Made by a program: the position numbers and the translations under genes. Below, piece after piece: positions 9,239 through 17,122 of a DNA stretch of 64,000 nucleotides. Under the pieces are notes generated by a model, which was not told the origin of the DNA, did not search any database, and saw only the letters and a list, made by a program, of their open reading frames with translations. Within the stretch, counting starts at the first letter, position 1. The number at the start of each line of letters is the position of its first letter. Origin of the DNA: Phycisphaerales bacterium (GTDB taxonomy: Bacteria; Planctomycetota; Phycisphaerae; Phycisphaerales; SM1A02); assembly GCA_009691805.1 (NCBI GenBank), contig SIAK01000001.1:114384-178383 (forward strand), written 5' to 3'.

Positions 9239-10243
9239 ATGCGACACGCAACGATTCATCCTCTTCGACTTCCGTTGAACGCTGCAGGGCGCGCGGCGAT
9301 GCAGTGCGAGCAACGCAGCGTCGCGTTGTTGGAACTTGTCGATGCAGATGGCTCCTGCGCGTTTGGTCTCTGTGCGCCGCTTCTCAACACGCACCGCGAG
9401 AGTTACGCACAAGCAATCGAAGGGTTGCGATTCTGGAGTTCGCTCTGCTCGTCGATGATGCCGCTCGGACTTCCGAGCGCAGACTTCGCAATCTCGATGG
9501 CCGAACTCCAACTGCGTGGCGTGCTCGTTCCCGCGTGCGAGAGCATTCGCGTGGCGAAGTTCGTCCGGGGCGGCGTACCCGAAATCGAGCGAGTCGCTGC
9601 GCTGGGCGCATTCAAGGGTTGCACGAGTGTGAAGGCAAAGATTGGACGCGAGAGCCTAGCGGCAGATCGCCGTTGCATCGACGCGCTTCTGAGCGCGATC
9701 GATACGAACGCGCGCTTGCGATTGGATGCAAACCGTTTGTTGTCGCTCGAGGCGTGTGTCGAACTCGTGCATGGCATCGACCCAAGTCGCATCGAGTTTC
9801 TCGAAGCTCCGCTTGCCAATCCGTTTGAACTCGCCGCGCTTGCGAACCGAACCGGGCTTCCGATCGCGCTTGATGAAACGATTCTGGAGTGGATGCGCGG
9901 CGAAGGCATTCCCGAGTCACTCGCATTCGCGCCCTTTGTCGCCGCGCATGTAGTTCGGCTCTCGTGCATCGGACGCATTGAACTTTCGATTCGACATGCG
10001 GCGCTCGCGCGGAGCAGAGGCATTCGCGCGATTTGCTCGACGGCCTATGAATCAAGCTTCGCCCTGCGAGCAGCGGCGATTGTTGCTTCGCAGATCGATC
10101 CGCTCGCTGAGTCTGCGCATGGACTTGGCACAGCATTGATGTACGAGCGAGATCTCGTCGCGCCACCCACGATGACTGGCGAGCGCATGCTCGTCGAAGC
10201 GATGCCGTCGCTCGACGCGGAAACAATCGGAGCGTTCGAGTGA
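9239..10243 (+). CDS. menC: o-Succinylbenzoate synthase MenC
   Basis: Enolase-superfamily dehydratase making o-succinylbenzoate. The second-domain barrel shows the expected residues: the KAKIGR lysine pair, metal ligands in LRLDANR, EFLEAPL and ALDETI, and the terminal IRAICSTAYESSFAL block typical of OSB synthases. 334 residues; ATG 9239 lies twelve bases after menA. Enolase-superfamily members can also be racemases, but position between menA and menE settles the role. The stop overlaps the menE GTG by four bases. Confidence 0.93.
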   Translation: MRHATIHPLRLPLNAAGRAAMQCEQRSVALLELVDADGSCAFGLCAPLLNTHRESYAQAIEGLRFWSSLCSSMMPLGLPSADFAISMAELQLRGVLVPACESIRVAKFVRGGVPEIERVAALGAFKGCTSVKAKIGRESLAADRRCIDALLSAIDTNARLRLDANRLLSLEACVELVHGIDPSRIEFLEAPLANPFELAALANRTGLPIALDETILEWMRGEGIPESLAFAPFVAAHVVRLSCIGRIELSIRHAALARSRGIRAICSTAYESSFALRAAAIVASQIDPLAESAHGLGTALMYERDLVAPPTMTGERMLVEAMPSLDAETIGAFE

Positions 10244-11469
10244 GTGCGCATGGAGCCATCGTTGGCGTGATCGCGCATGCACAGCAGGGCGTGTTTGACG
10301 CGGTGCTCGCGGCGTGGAGTCGAGGCGAATGCGTTGCAATGTTCTCACCGCAGGACGCGCAATCGAGTGCGCGTCGTGTCGAGTCGCAGACGCGCGCGCC
10401 GCTTCCATTGCTCGAGCCTGTGCGAGCGACGTGTCGCGTTACCGAATTTCCCGAAGCCGCTTCCTGTTTGTTCGCGACGAGTGGTTCGACTGGCGATGCA
10501 CCGAAACTCGCGCGAATCTCCGCTCGCGCGCTCCTTGCGAATGCCCGCAGCGCCAACGCGCGCATTCCCTTTGGCGCGACCGACAACTGGCTCGTTCCAC
10601 TTTCGCTCCATCATGTGGGCGGATTCGGCGCGTTTCTTCGCGCGCACATCGCAGGGGGGCGCGTCGCAGCCGCGCAAGACAAGCCGCTCGACATCGCTGA
10701 TGCGTTGTGCGCGGACGCATCGATCACGCATTGCTCACTCGTTCCGACACAGCTCTATCGTTTGCTCGCGCGCTTCGATTCGGACGAGCCCGCAGCACAA
10801 CGCGAGCTGTTGCGCGAGCGTTTGTGTTCGTTGAAGGCGCTCTTGATGGGAGGCGCTCCCAGCGCAAACGCGTTGCGCAGTCGCGCGATGCAACTCGGTG
10901 TCCCTCTGCATGTGACCTATGGAATGACGGAATGCGCTTCTCAAGCAGCGACGGCGCGCGCGGAGTTGCATCGCGCGGCGACAGATGCGGGCGCGGCCAT
11001 TGATGGCACCCAGATCACCATTGCTTCGACTGGCGAAATCATCCTGCAAGGCGCGACATTGTTCGATGGCTATCTCGGAGAACCGCCCGTCGAAGGAAGT
11101 GCCTTCGCCACAGGCGATCGAGGAGGCATCGACAGTGAAGGTCGCTTGCATGTCGAAGGTCGCATCCATCTCGCGTTCAAATCAGGCGGCGAGTTCGTGC
11201 AGCCTGAGCATGTCGAGCGTGCGATTCTCGAACTCGAGGGTGTTTCGAATGCAGTGGTGGTTCCTATAGAGGACGCAGAGTGGGGAAACATTTGCGTCGC
11301 GTTTGTGGAGGGGACACGCACAATCACGCGCGATGCATTGCGCGGTTCTCTCGCACCACACGAACTTCCGCGCCAGTTTCTCGCGTGGCCAGACGCGAGT
11401 TTGAGTGGCGGGATCAAGCCTTCGCGGGAGAAGATGCGAATGCTCGCCGCAGCGCGTCAGGGACGGTGA
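10240..11469 (+). CDS. menE: o-Succinylbenzoate-CoA ligase MenE
   Basis: Acyl-adenylate-forming enzyme activating o-succinylbenzoate with CoA. Adenylation motifs: FATSGSTGDAPKLARIS (P-loop), THCSLVPTQLYR, HVTYGMTECASQ, FATGDRGGID and the C-terminal GGIKPSREK with the catalytic Lys. 409 residues, on the short side for the family. It begins at GTG 10240 in a GTGA overlap with menC. Its last 56 bases overlap the 3' end of the convergent thioesterase gene. Confidence 0.95.
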   Translation: MSAHGAIVGVIAHAQQGVFDAVLAAWSRGECVAMFSPQDAQSSARRVESQTRAPLPLLEPVRATCRVTEFPEAASCLFATSGSTGDAPKLARISARALLANARSANARIPFGATDNWLVPLSLHHVGGFGAFLRAHIAGGRVAAAQDKPLDIADALCADASITHCSLVPTQLYRLLARFDSDEPAAQRELLRERLCSLKALLMGGAPSANALRSRAMQLGVPLHVTYGMTECASQAATARAELHRAATDAGAAIDGTQITIASTGEIILQGATLFDGYLGEPPVEGSAFATGDRGGIDSEGRLHVEGRIHLAFKSGGEFVQPEHVERAILELEGVSNAVVVPIEDAEWGNICVAFVEGTRTITRDALRGSLAPHELPRQFLAWPDASLSGGIKPSREKMRMLAAARQGR

Positions 11470-11839
11470 TGGGTCGGCCCCCGGCGCGATCGATCGTGAC
11501 ATGCACTTGACGAACGGTGAAGCGCGGCACGCCGTTGACGCGCGCGGTGAACTCAAGCGTGATACTCGTGTCGCCGATTTTTTCACAGCGCAGTTCGATG
11601 TCGATGCGCTCGCCGATTCGGACCTGAGCGTGAAAATCGCATTGCGCTTGCACGATCGGCATCGGCGCAACCTCGTTGTGCAGCATGCGTTCGAGTCCGA
11701 GACTCTGATGCGCTAAGAAACCCGCTAAACACGCATGCGCAAGTTCGAAAGCACGGCCGACGAAGATTGTGCCACTGCCATCGATGAGATGAAGATCAGC
11801 GAGGGCGGCGTGTTGATGAAGTGGTGGGCGGGGGATCAT
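11414..11839 (-). CDS. Hotdog-fold acyl-CoA thioesterase, probable DHNA-CoA thioesterase
   Basis: About 141 residues from ATG 11839 (MIPRPPLHQ); the listed ORF extends further upstream without need. The 4HBT-type hotdog signature is visible: HLIDGSGTIFVGRAFELAHA, with an early Asp where cyanobacterial DHNA-CoA and 4-hydroxybenzoyl-CoA thioesterases have their catalytic Asp, then the long helix and strands VQAQCDFHAQVRIGE and SITLEFTARVNG. Length matches DHNA-CoA thioesterases. The gene is convergent with menE and overlaps it by 56 bases. Substrate is inferred from location: it would supply the one step between MenB and MenA otherwise missing here. Confidence 0.72.
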   Translation of the reverse strand: MIPRPPLHQHAALADLHLIDGSGTIFVGRAFELAHACLAGFLAHQSLGLERMLHNEVAPMPIVQAQCDFHAQVRIGERIDIELRCEKIGDTSITLEFTARVNGVPRFTVRQVHVTIDRAGGRPITVPDALRRAFASSPAKA

Positions 11840-11957
11840 GGTTGTGCAATCCTTAAATTCTTCCACGCAGCGCATCCCAAGAGCGAACCCGCAGAGCATA
11901 ATGCAGCACGCCCTTCATGCCGAGCGGTCGCTCGGCGCACTTCCAAGGAATCTCCCC

Positions 11958-12755
11958 ATGCGTGCTTGCCCTCTCTGCTCAACTCTCTGCACGATCGTGC
12001 CGCTTACGCTTGTTGGCATTGGTCTTTTCGCCTTCGCGCCGTTTGATCAGCAAACGAAAACTGCGCCGGTGCAGACCGCAACGAAAGAATGGACTGTGCA
12101 CGATCGCACCCGTCCGCAACCAGCACCTGTCACTGTCGCTGCGTGCTGCGCAGCGCCGAGTGATGCGAAGGTGCTCTTCGGTGGCGCAGACACTTCTGCA
12201 CTGCAGTCCGGCGAGGGCGCGTGCAAGTGGACGGTCGCGAATGGCGAACTCTGTATCGCGAGTGGAACAGGCAGCATTCAGACGAAGGATTCTTTCGGCT
12301 CATGCCAGCTTCACATCGAGTGGATGGTGCCTGAGACTTGCGATTGCAAAGATCAGCACGGTTGCAACAGCGGGATCTTCTTCATGGGTCGGTACGAGTT
12401 GCAAATCCTCGGATCGAATCCCAACAAGACCTACGTCGACGGGATGGCGGGCGCGATGTATGGTCAGTACCCACCACTCGTGAATGCATGCAAGCCGAAT
12501 GGTCAGTGGAACATGTATGACGTTGTCTTCAACGCACCGAAGTTCAATTCGGGCGGCGCACTTGAGCGCGCGGGCTCGATGACGGTCTTCTTCAATGGCG
12601 TGCTCGTGCAGAACAACAGTCAAATCAAGGGCGCGACCGCGCACGCGGCAAAGGCTGCATACAGCGCGCACGAAACACAACTTCCTATTTCGATTCAGGA
12701 TCACGGTGATCCGCTGCACTTCCGCAACATCTGGATTCGACCACTCGCTGATTGA
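11958..12755 (+). CDS. Secreted DUF1080 (3-keto-disaccharide hydrolase-like) protein
   Basis: 265 residues from ATG 11958, preceded by AAGGA; the ORF track begins further upstream. The N-terminus is a signal or membrane anchor (LTLVGIGLFAFAPF). The body is a DUF1080 concanavalin-like jelly roll: LFGGADTSALQS, a HIEWMVPETC strand, SGIFFMGRYELQILGS, MYGQYPPLVNACKPNGQWN, MTVFFNGVLVQNN and the closing LPISIQDHGDPLHFRNIWI. This family is expanded in planctomycetes. A CDCKDQHGC insert before SGIFF adds a cluster of cysteines. No glycosidase activity is claimed. Confidence 0.88.
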   Translation: MRACPLCSTLCTIVPLTLVGIGLFAFAPFDQQTKTAPVQTATKEWTVHDRTRPQPAPVTVAACCAAPSDAKVLFGGADTSALQSGEGACKWTVANGELCIASGTGSIQTKDSFGSCQLHIEWMVPETCDCKDQHGCNSGIFFMGRYELQILGSNPNKTYVDGMAGAMYGQYPPLVNACKPNGQWNMYDVVFNAPKFNSGGALERAGSMTVFFNGVLVQNNSQIKGATAHAAKAAYSAHETQLPISIQDHGDPLHFRNIWIRPLAD

Positions 12756-12778
12756 GTGGACAATAGTTTGGGGTGACG

Positions 12779-13039
12779 ATGGGATTCATCTTTCGACGGT
12801 CTGCAAATGTTGGTCCGTTTCGGCTGAATCTTTCGAAGTCTGGACTTGGCTGGTCTGTCGGCGGTCGCGGATTTCGAACAGGTCGTTCCGCAACAGGTCG
12901 TAAGTATTCGACCTTTGGCATTCCTGGCACGGGTATTGGATACCGCAGCGGAAAGGGATGTCTGCTTTTTCTCGCGCCCACTGCATTGATCGCCGTCGCG
13001 ACTGGATACGCAATTTTTTCGAGGTGGAACTATGCCTGA
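12779..13039 (+). CDS. DUF4236-domain small membrane protein
   Basis: About 86 residues. The N-terminal ~60 residues match the DUF4236 pattern: MGFIFRRSANVGPFRLNLSK, SGLGWSVGGRGFRTG, GRKYSTFGIPGTGIGYR. This is followed by one membrane helix (LLFLAPTALIAVATGYAIF). GTG 12773 is an alternative start two codons earlier. The function of DUF4236 is not established. Its stop overlaps the next small ORF by eight bases (ATGCCTGA), which suggests a two-gene unit. Confidence 0.82.
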   Translation: MGFIFRRSANVGPFRLNLSKSGLGWSVGGRGFRTGRSATGRKYSTFGIPGTGIGYRSGKGCLLFLAPTALIAVATGYAIFSRWNYA

Positions 13040-13334
13040 CGCTTCTGTTGATATTCGCTGGACTCGCACGCTCCGCACACAATCTTCTGAACGCATGCTC
13101 GGATCGATCGGTGGTCGTGACGCGATCGCTGTCGATATCCACCACCTCGCGAACGGGCAGGTCGTGGGCACGGTCATCGTGCTCAACGATGCGCCGATTG
13201 ATGATGTTGCGTTGCCCGAGATCTTGCGCCGTTTCGACGAGGATTTTCTTCCTGGCGTGGAGATTGAAAATGGCGGCGTCCTCTTCAGCGTCGTGCGCGG
13301 GCAGTTTCTTGCGAACTTTGAGTCAGGCGTGTAA
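13032..13334 (+). CDS. Small unrecognised protein downstream of DUF4236 gene
   Basis: 100 residues, not recognised. It starts at ATG 13032 in an eight-base overlap with the DUF4236 gene. Composition is ordinary for a cytoplasmic protein with alternating strand-like stretches (AIAVDIHHLANGQVVGTVIV) and an acidic C-terminal half (DEDFLPGVEIENGG). There is no signal peptide or membrane segment. The coupling by overlap is the main evidence that it is real. Confidence 0.6.
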   Translation: MPDASVDIRWTRTLRTQSSERMLGSIGGRDAIAVDIHHLANGQVVGTVIVLNDAPIDDVALPEILRRFDEDFLPGVEIENGGVLFSVVRGQFLANFESGV

Positions 13335-13521
13335 CGCGTGGCGAGGTTCTCGGTGTCCACTTCCTTGGTAGGGTTTGGAATCTCGCCTACTTCAGGTGGA
13401 ATCTGCTCAGAACGGGGGTAGGATCACCGCGTTCGCGAAACGATTTCCGCGCCGCCTGGTTCGGGAGTTTTCGCTCGATCCACGCGTGCTCCACGCTTCG
13501 GTTCCTCGTCACGTCACTCTC

Positions 13522-15597
13522 ATGCGCATGATTGCATCACCCACTCGCGCCCTTCGCGCCGTCCTGTTGAGTGCCTCCGCGATCTTCGCATTCGCGCAGT
13601 GCAATCTCGCCGCGCACGCAAGCGTTTCGAGTCACGCGGGCATCGGCGCGATTCCCTATGTCGGACCTCCTGCGGGGACAGCGTTTCGTGTGTGGGCTCC
13701 GAATGCAAGCGCTGTTCGGGTTACGGGATCCTTCAATGCATGGAGTGCGACCGCGCATCCGCTGACCGCTGAAGGTGATGGCTACTGGTCGACCGATGTG
13801 AACTATGTCTACGCGGGCGCGCAGTACAAATTCGTCATCACCACCGCGAGTAGCACGGTGTGGAAGAACGACGCGCGCGCGCGACAGGTGACGAACTCTG
13901 TGGGCAACTCCGTTGTCTATCTTCCGACTGCGTACAACTGGCAGTCGAACAATTTCCAGATGCCCAACTGGAATGAACTCGTCATCTACGAATTGCATCT
14001 TGGAACATTCGGCCCAACTCCCGATGGCGTGCTTCCTGCGAATCTCGATGAAGCGAAAGCAAAGCTGGATGATCTTAAGGAACTCGGTGTTAACGCTGTC
14101 GAGTTGATGCCGTTCTGCGAGTTTCCGCAGAGCATTTCTTGGGGCTACAACGCCTCGCACCCATTCGCGGTTGAGTCTGCGTACGGCACGCCAGCAGACT
14201 TGAAAGAGTTTGTCGACGCGGCGCATGCGCGCGGCATTGCGGTGCTTACCGATCTTGTGTTCAGCCACTTCGGTCCGACGGATCTTGATCTTTGGCAGTA
14301 CGACGCGTGGAGCACGAAGGGGCAAGGCGGCATCTACTTCTTCCAAGATGGACGCGCCGTGACCCCTTGGGGAAACACGCGACCTGATTACGGTCGCAAC
14401 GAAGTACGCTCGTTCATCCGCGACAACGTGATGTACTGGCTTGACGAGTTCCGCTTCGATGGACAGCGGCTTGATGGCACGAAGTACATCCGCAAGGTGG
14501 ATCAGTTTGGCCCTGATATTCCCGAGGGTTGGTCGCTCTTGCAGTGGGTGAATGATTCGGTGAATGCCACATCTCCGGGCAAGATTTCCATCTGTGAAGA
14601 CCTCGACAACAATGCGTGGTTAACGAAGTCCACAGGCGCGGGCGGCGCGGGATTCGACGCGCAATGGGACGCGCAGTTCTACTGGCCCATTCGCACCAAC
14701 ATCATCACCGCGAATGATGCCGACCGTGACATGAATGCGGTGAAGAACGCGATTCTCGCGCAATACAACGGCGATGCGTTTCAGCGCGTGATCTACACCG
14801 AGAGTCACGACGAAGTCGCGAACGGCCAGTCGCGCGTGCCCGAATCCATCTGGCCCGGCAACGCGTCGAGTTGGTATTCGAAGAAACGTTCCACACTCGG
14901 CGCGGCAGTCGTGATGACTTCGCCTGGAATTCCGATGCTCTTCATGGGTCAGGAATTCCTAGAAGACGGATGGTTCTCCGACACGGACGCGCTCGATTGG
15001 AATAAGCGTACGACCTTCGCGGGGATTCGATCGCTGTATCGATCGTTGATTGGTCTGCGCAAGAATGCGGGCGGCTTGACGCGCGGCCTCACTGGACAAA
15101 GCACGAACGTCTATCACGTGAACAACACGAATAAGATGATTGCGTATCACCGCTGGATGAACGGCGGCGTTGGCGATGACACCATCGTGGTCACGAACTG
15201 GTCGGGCACGCCTCGCTCCGGATATCGCATTGGATTTCCGCGCGATGGTCGTTGGAAGGTTCGCTTCAACAGCGATTGGAATGGATACGACAATGCATTC
15301 GCGAACACAACGACACTCGATCTCGATGCGAGTTACGCATCGCCGTGGGATGGACTCGCGGCCAGCGGCACTTTCAACATTGGCGCGTACACCTGCGTGA
15401 TCTTCTCTCAGGGCGATCCGCCCCCGGTTGGAAATCCTGCCGATGTCGATGGCAACGGCACGGTCGATGCAGCGGACTTGGCCGCACTCCTCAACGCGTG
15501 GGGAACGGCGAACGCGGCTGCTGATGTGAATGACAGCGGCAGCGTTGATGCGACGGATCTTGCACTTGTCCTCGGCGCATGGGGTTGGCAGGGCTGA
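13522..15597 (+). CDS. Secreted GH13 branching-enzyme-like protein with dockerin-like C-terminus
   Basis: About 691 residues from ATG 13522, giving a clean signal peptide (ALRAVLLSASAIFAFAQC...); the listed ORF is longer at the N-terminus. Order: CBM48-like domain (FRVWAPNASAVRVTGSFNAW), then a GH13 barrel with region I LTDLVFSHFGP, region II FDGQRLDGTKYI (nucleophile Asp), region III ICEDLD (acid/base Glu) and region IV YTESHDEV. FMGQEFLEDG resembles GlgB/TreZ enzymes. The last ~55 residues are two EF-hand-like repeats, DVDGNGTVDAADLAALLNAW and DVNDSGSVDATDLALVLGAW. An export signal on a branching-type enzyme suggests action on external alpha-glucans (inference). Confidence 0.92.
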   Translation: MRMIASPTRALRAVLLSASAIFAFAQCNLAAHASVSSHAGIGAIPYVGPPAGTAFRVWAPNASAVRVTGSFNAWSATAHPLTAEGDGYWSTDVNYVYAGAQYKFVITTASSTVWKNDARARQVTNSVGNSVVYLPTAYNWQSNNFQMPNWNELVIYELHLGTFGPTPDGVLPANLDEAKAKLDDLKELGVNAVELMPFCEFPQSISWGYNASHPFAVESAYGTPADLKEFVDAAHARGIAVLTDLVFSHFGPTDLDLWQYDAWSTKGQGGIYFFQDGRAVTPWGNTRPDYGRNEVRSFIRDNVMYWLDEFRFDGQRLDGTKYIRKVDQFGPDIPEGWSLLQWVNDSVNATSPGKISICEDLDNNAWLTKSTGAGGAGFDAQWDAQFYWPIRTNIITANDADRDMNAVKNAILAQYNGDAFQRVIYTESHDEVANGQSRVPESIWPGNASSWYSKKRSTLGAAVVMTSPGIPMLFMGQEFLEDGWFSDTDALDWNKRTTFAGIRSLYRSLIGLRKNAGGLTRGLTGQSTNVYHVNNTNKMIAYHRWMNGGVGDDTIVVTNWSGTPRSGYRIGFPRDGRWKVRFNSDWNGYDNAFANTTTLDLDASYASPWDGLAASGTFNIGAYTCVIFSQGDPPPVGNPADVDGNGTVDAADLAALLNAWGTANAAADVNDSGSVDATDLALVLGAWGWQG

Positions 15598-15799
15598 TCC
15601 TCACATCGTTGTCGAGTGCCAAGATTCTCGGGCGTGTCCGCAACCTTCTCGTAGATCGCAAAACGCCACCTTTTTGTTCGCATGCAGCGGAATCAGAAGT
15701 ATGTTTGACGCGATCCCGCTCCGTTGCGAAAGTGGTCTGATTTGTGAAGTTCTGCACCCCCTCGGGAAACTCCATCCCGCCAAACTGAGGTCTTGAAAG

Positions 15800-16825
15800 A
15801 TGCGCTCGTTGCTGTTCATTGCTCTTCCCCTTCTCGCAAGTTCGGCCTTCGGACAAATCGCAGTCGATGGATCCGCAGACAAAGGCTACGGCGCCGCGCT
15901 TGCAGTGCAAAACACGCAGACGCAGTTTGGCGATTCGAATCTCGGTTTGATTGGTTTTGCGAACGGATCCGAGATCGACGGATGCTTCGCGAAGATTGAT
16001 GGTGGCAAGCTCTATCTCATGTTCACGGGCAATCTCGAAACGAACTGGAACAAGCTTGATATTTTTATTGATGCAACTCCAGGTGGTCAGAACCGCGTGC
16101 TCGGCAACAACGCAAGTGTTGACTTCAACGCACTCAACCGCATGGGCGACGACCTCACGGGGAACGGGCTTACATTTGACGCTGCGTTTGCCGCAGATTT
16201 CTGGGTTTCGTTCACAGGTGGCGATGTCGGCGCGGGTGTCTACAACTGCTACATGAACTTCGCGACGATGCCAACGAAGGGCGCGGGCGCGGGCAGTTAC
16301 GCGGGACCAGGTGGCGCGGGCGCAAAGGGTGCCATCGTGACGAAGGCTGGCTTCAGCGCAGCGATCAACAACTCGAACATTCTTGGTGTCATCGGTGGCA
16401 CGGATGTTGGCGATGGCGCGGGCGTTTCGACGGGCGTGGAGATCGCAATTCCACTCGCGCAGATTCCTGGATACATCGATGGCGACATCAAGATTTGCGC
16501 GTTCGTCAACGGTGGTGGGCACAACTACCTCTCGAATCAAGTCATGGGCGGACTCGGTGGCGGCGCCAATCTTGGCGAACCACGCGCGGTCAACTTCGAC
16601 TTCATTCCTGGCAATCAGTTCGTGACGGTCGCCAATGGTGGCGGCGGCGGCAATCCATGCCCGGCGGATCTCAACGGAGACACATTCGTGGATGCGGCGG
16701 ATCTTGCCTCGCTCTTGAACGCGTGGGATTCGAATGGCGCAGCGGGTGGCGATCTCAACGGCGATGGCATCGTCGATGCTGCTGATCTCGCGATGCTCCT
16801 CAACGCATGGGGCGCTTGCGTCTAA
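15800..16825 (+). CDS. Secreted protein with dockerin-like C-terminal repeats
   Basis: 341 residues with a signal peptide (MRSLLFIALPLLASSAFGQ) and an upstream GAGGT. The central ~250 residues are rich in Gly, Asn and beta-type segments (GKLYLMFTGNLETNWNKLDI) and not recognised. The C-terminal 55 residues repeat the motif pair seen in the preceding GH13 protein: DLNGDTFVDAADLASLLNAW and DLNGDGIVDAADLAMLLNAW. Such tails are widespread in Phycisphaerae exported proteins and may serve calcium binding or cell-surface attachment. Followed by a strong terminator. Confidence 0.82.
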   Translation: MRSLLFIALPLLASSAFGQIAVDGSADKGYGAALAVQNTQTQFGDSNLGLIGFANGSEIDGCFAKIDGGKLYLMFTGNLETNWNKLDIFIDATPGGQNRVLGNNASVDFNALNRMGDDLTGNGLTFDAAFAADFWVSFTGGDVGAGVYNCYMNFATMPTKGAGAGSYAGPGGAGAKGAIVTKAGFSAAINNSNILGVIGGTDVGDGAGVSTGVEIAIPLAQIPGYIDGDIKICAFVNGGGHNYLSNQVMGGLGGGANLGEPRAVNFDFIPGNQFVTVANGGGGGNPCPADLNGDTFVDAADLASLLNAWDSNGAAGGDLNGDGIVDAADLAMLLNAWGACV

Positions 16826-16865
16826 GACCGAGCTGCGACAGCGACTCTCGAACTTGAAATTTCAG

Positions 16866-16906
16866 CCGTGGCTGCCCAAAAACAATGGGCAGCCACGGTC
16901 TTTTTT
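16866..16906 (+). terminator. Strong intrinsic terminator
   Basis: A perfect 13-bp stem CCGTGGCTGCCCA / TGGGCAGCCACGG with a 7-base AAAACAA loop, followed by TCTTTTTT. It lies 40 bases after the stop of the dockerin-tailed protein. The rest of the 16826-17122 spacer shows no other clear element. Confidence 0.93.
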
Positions 16907-17122
16907 GTCCCGTGGTGGTCGAGTGTTTGGCAACGCAGTGACGTTTGCGTGGTAAGCGCTAATCGCCGTAATCCTAAGAATGGACTTCGGTGAACTCTGT
17001 GACCTCGAGAGAGGTACATTTCCTTGCTGACTCACGTGAGCACTTGTCTGTGTGTTGGCCTCATGCGTCCTGCTTGACTTCGGTCAGGGGCGCGTTCATT
17101 CTCGAAGCAGGAGCCATTTTCT

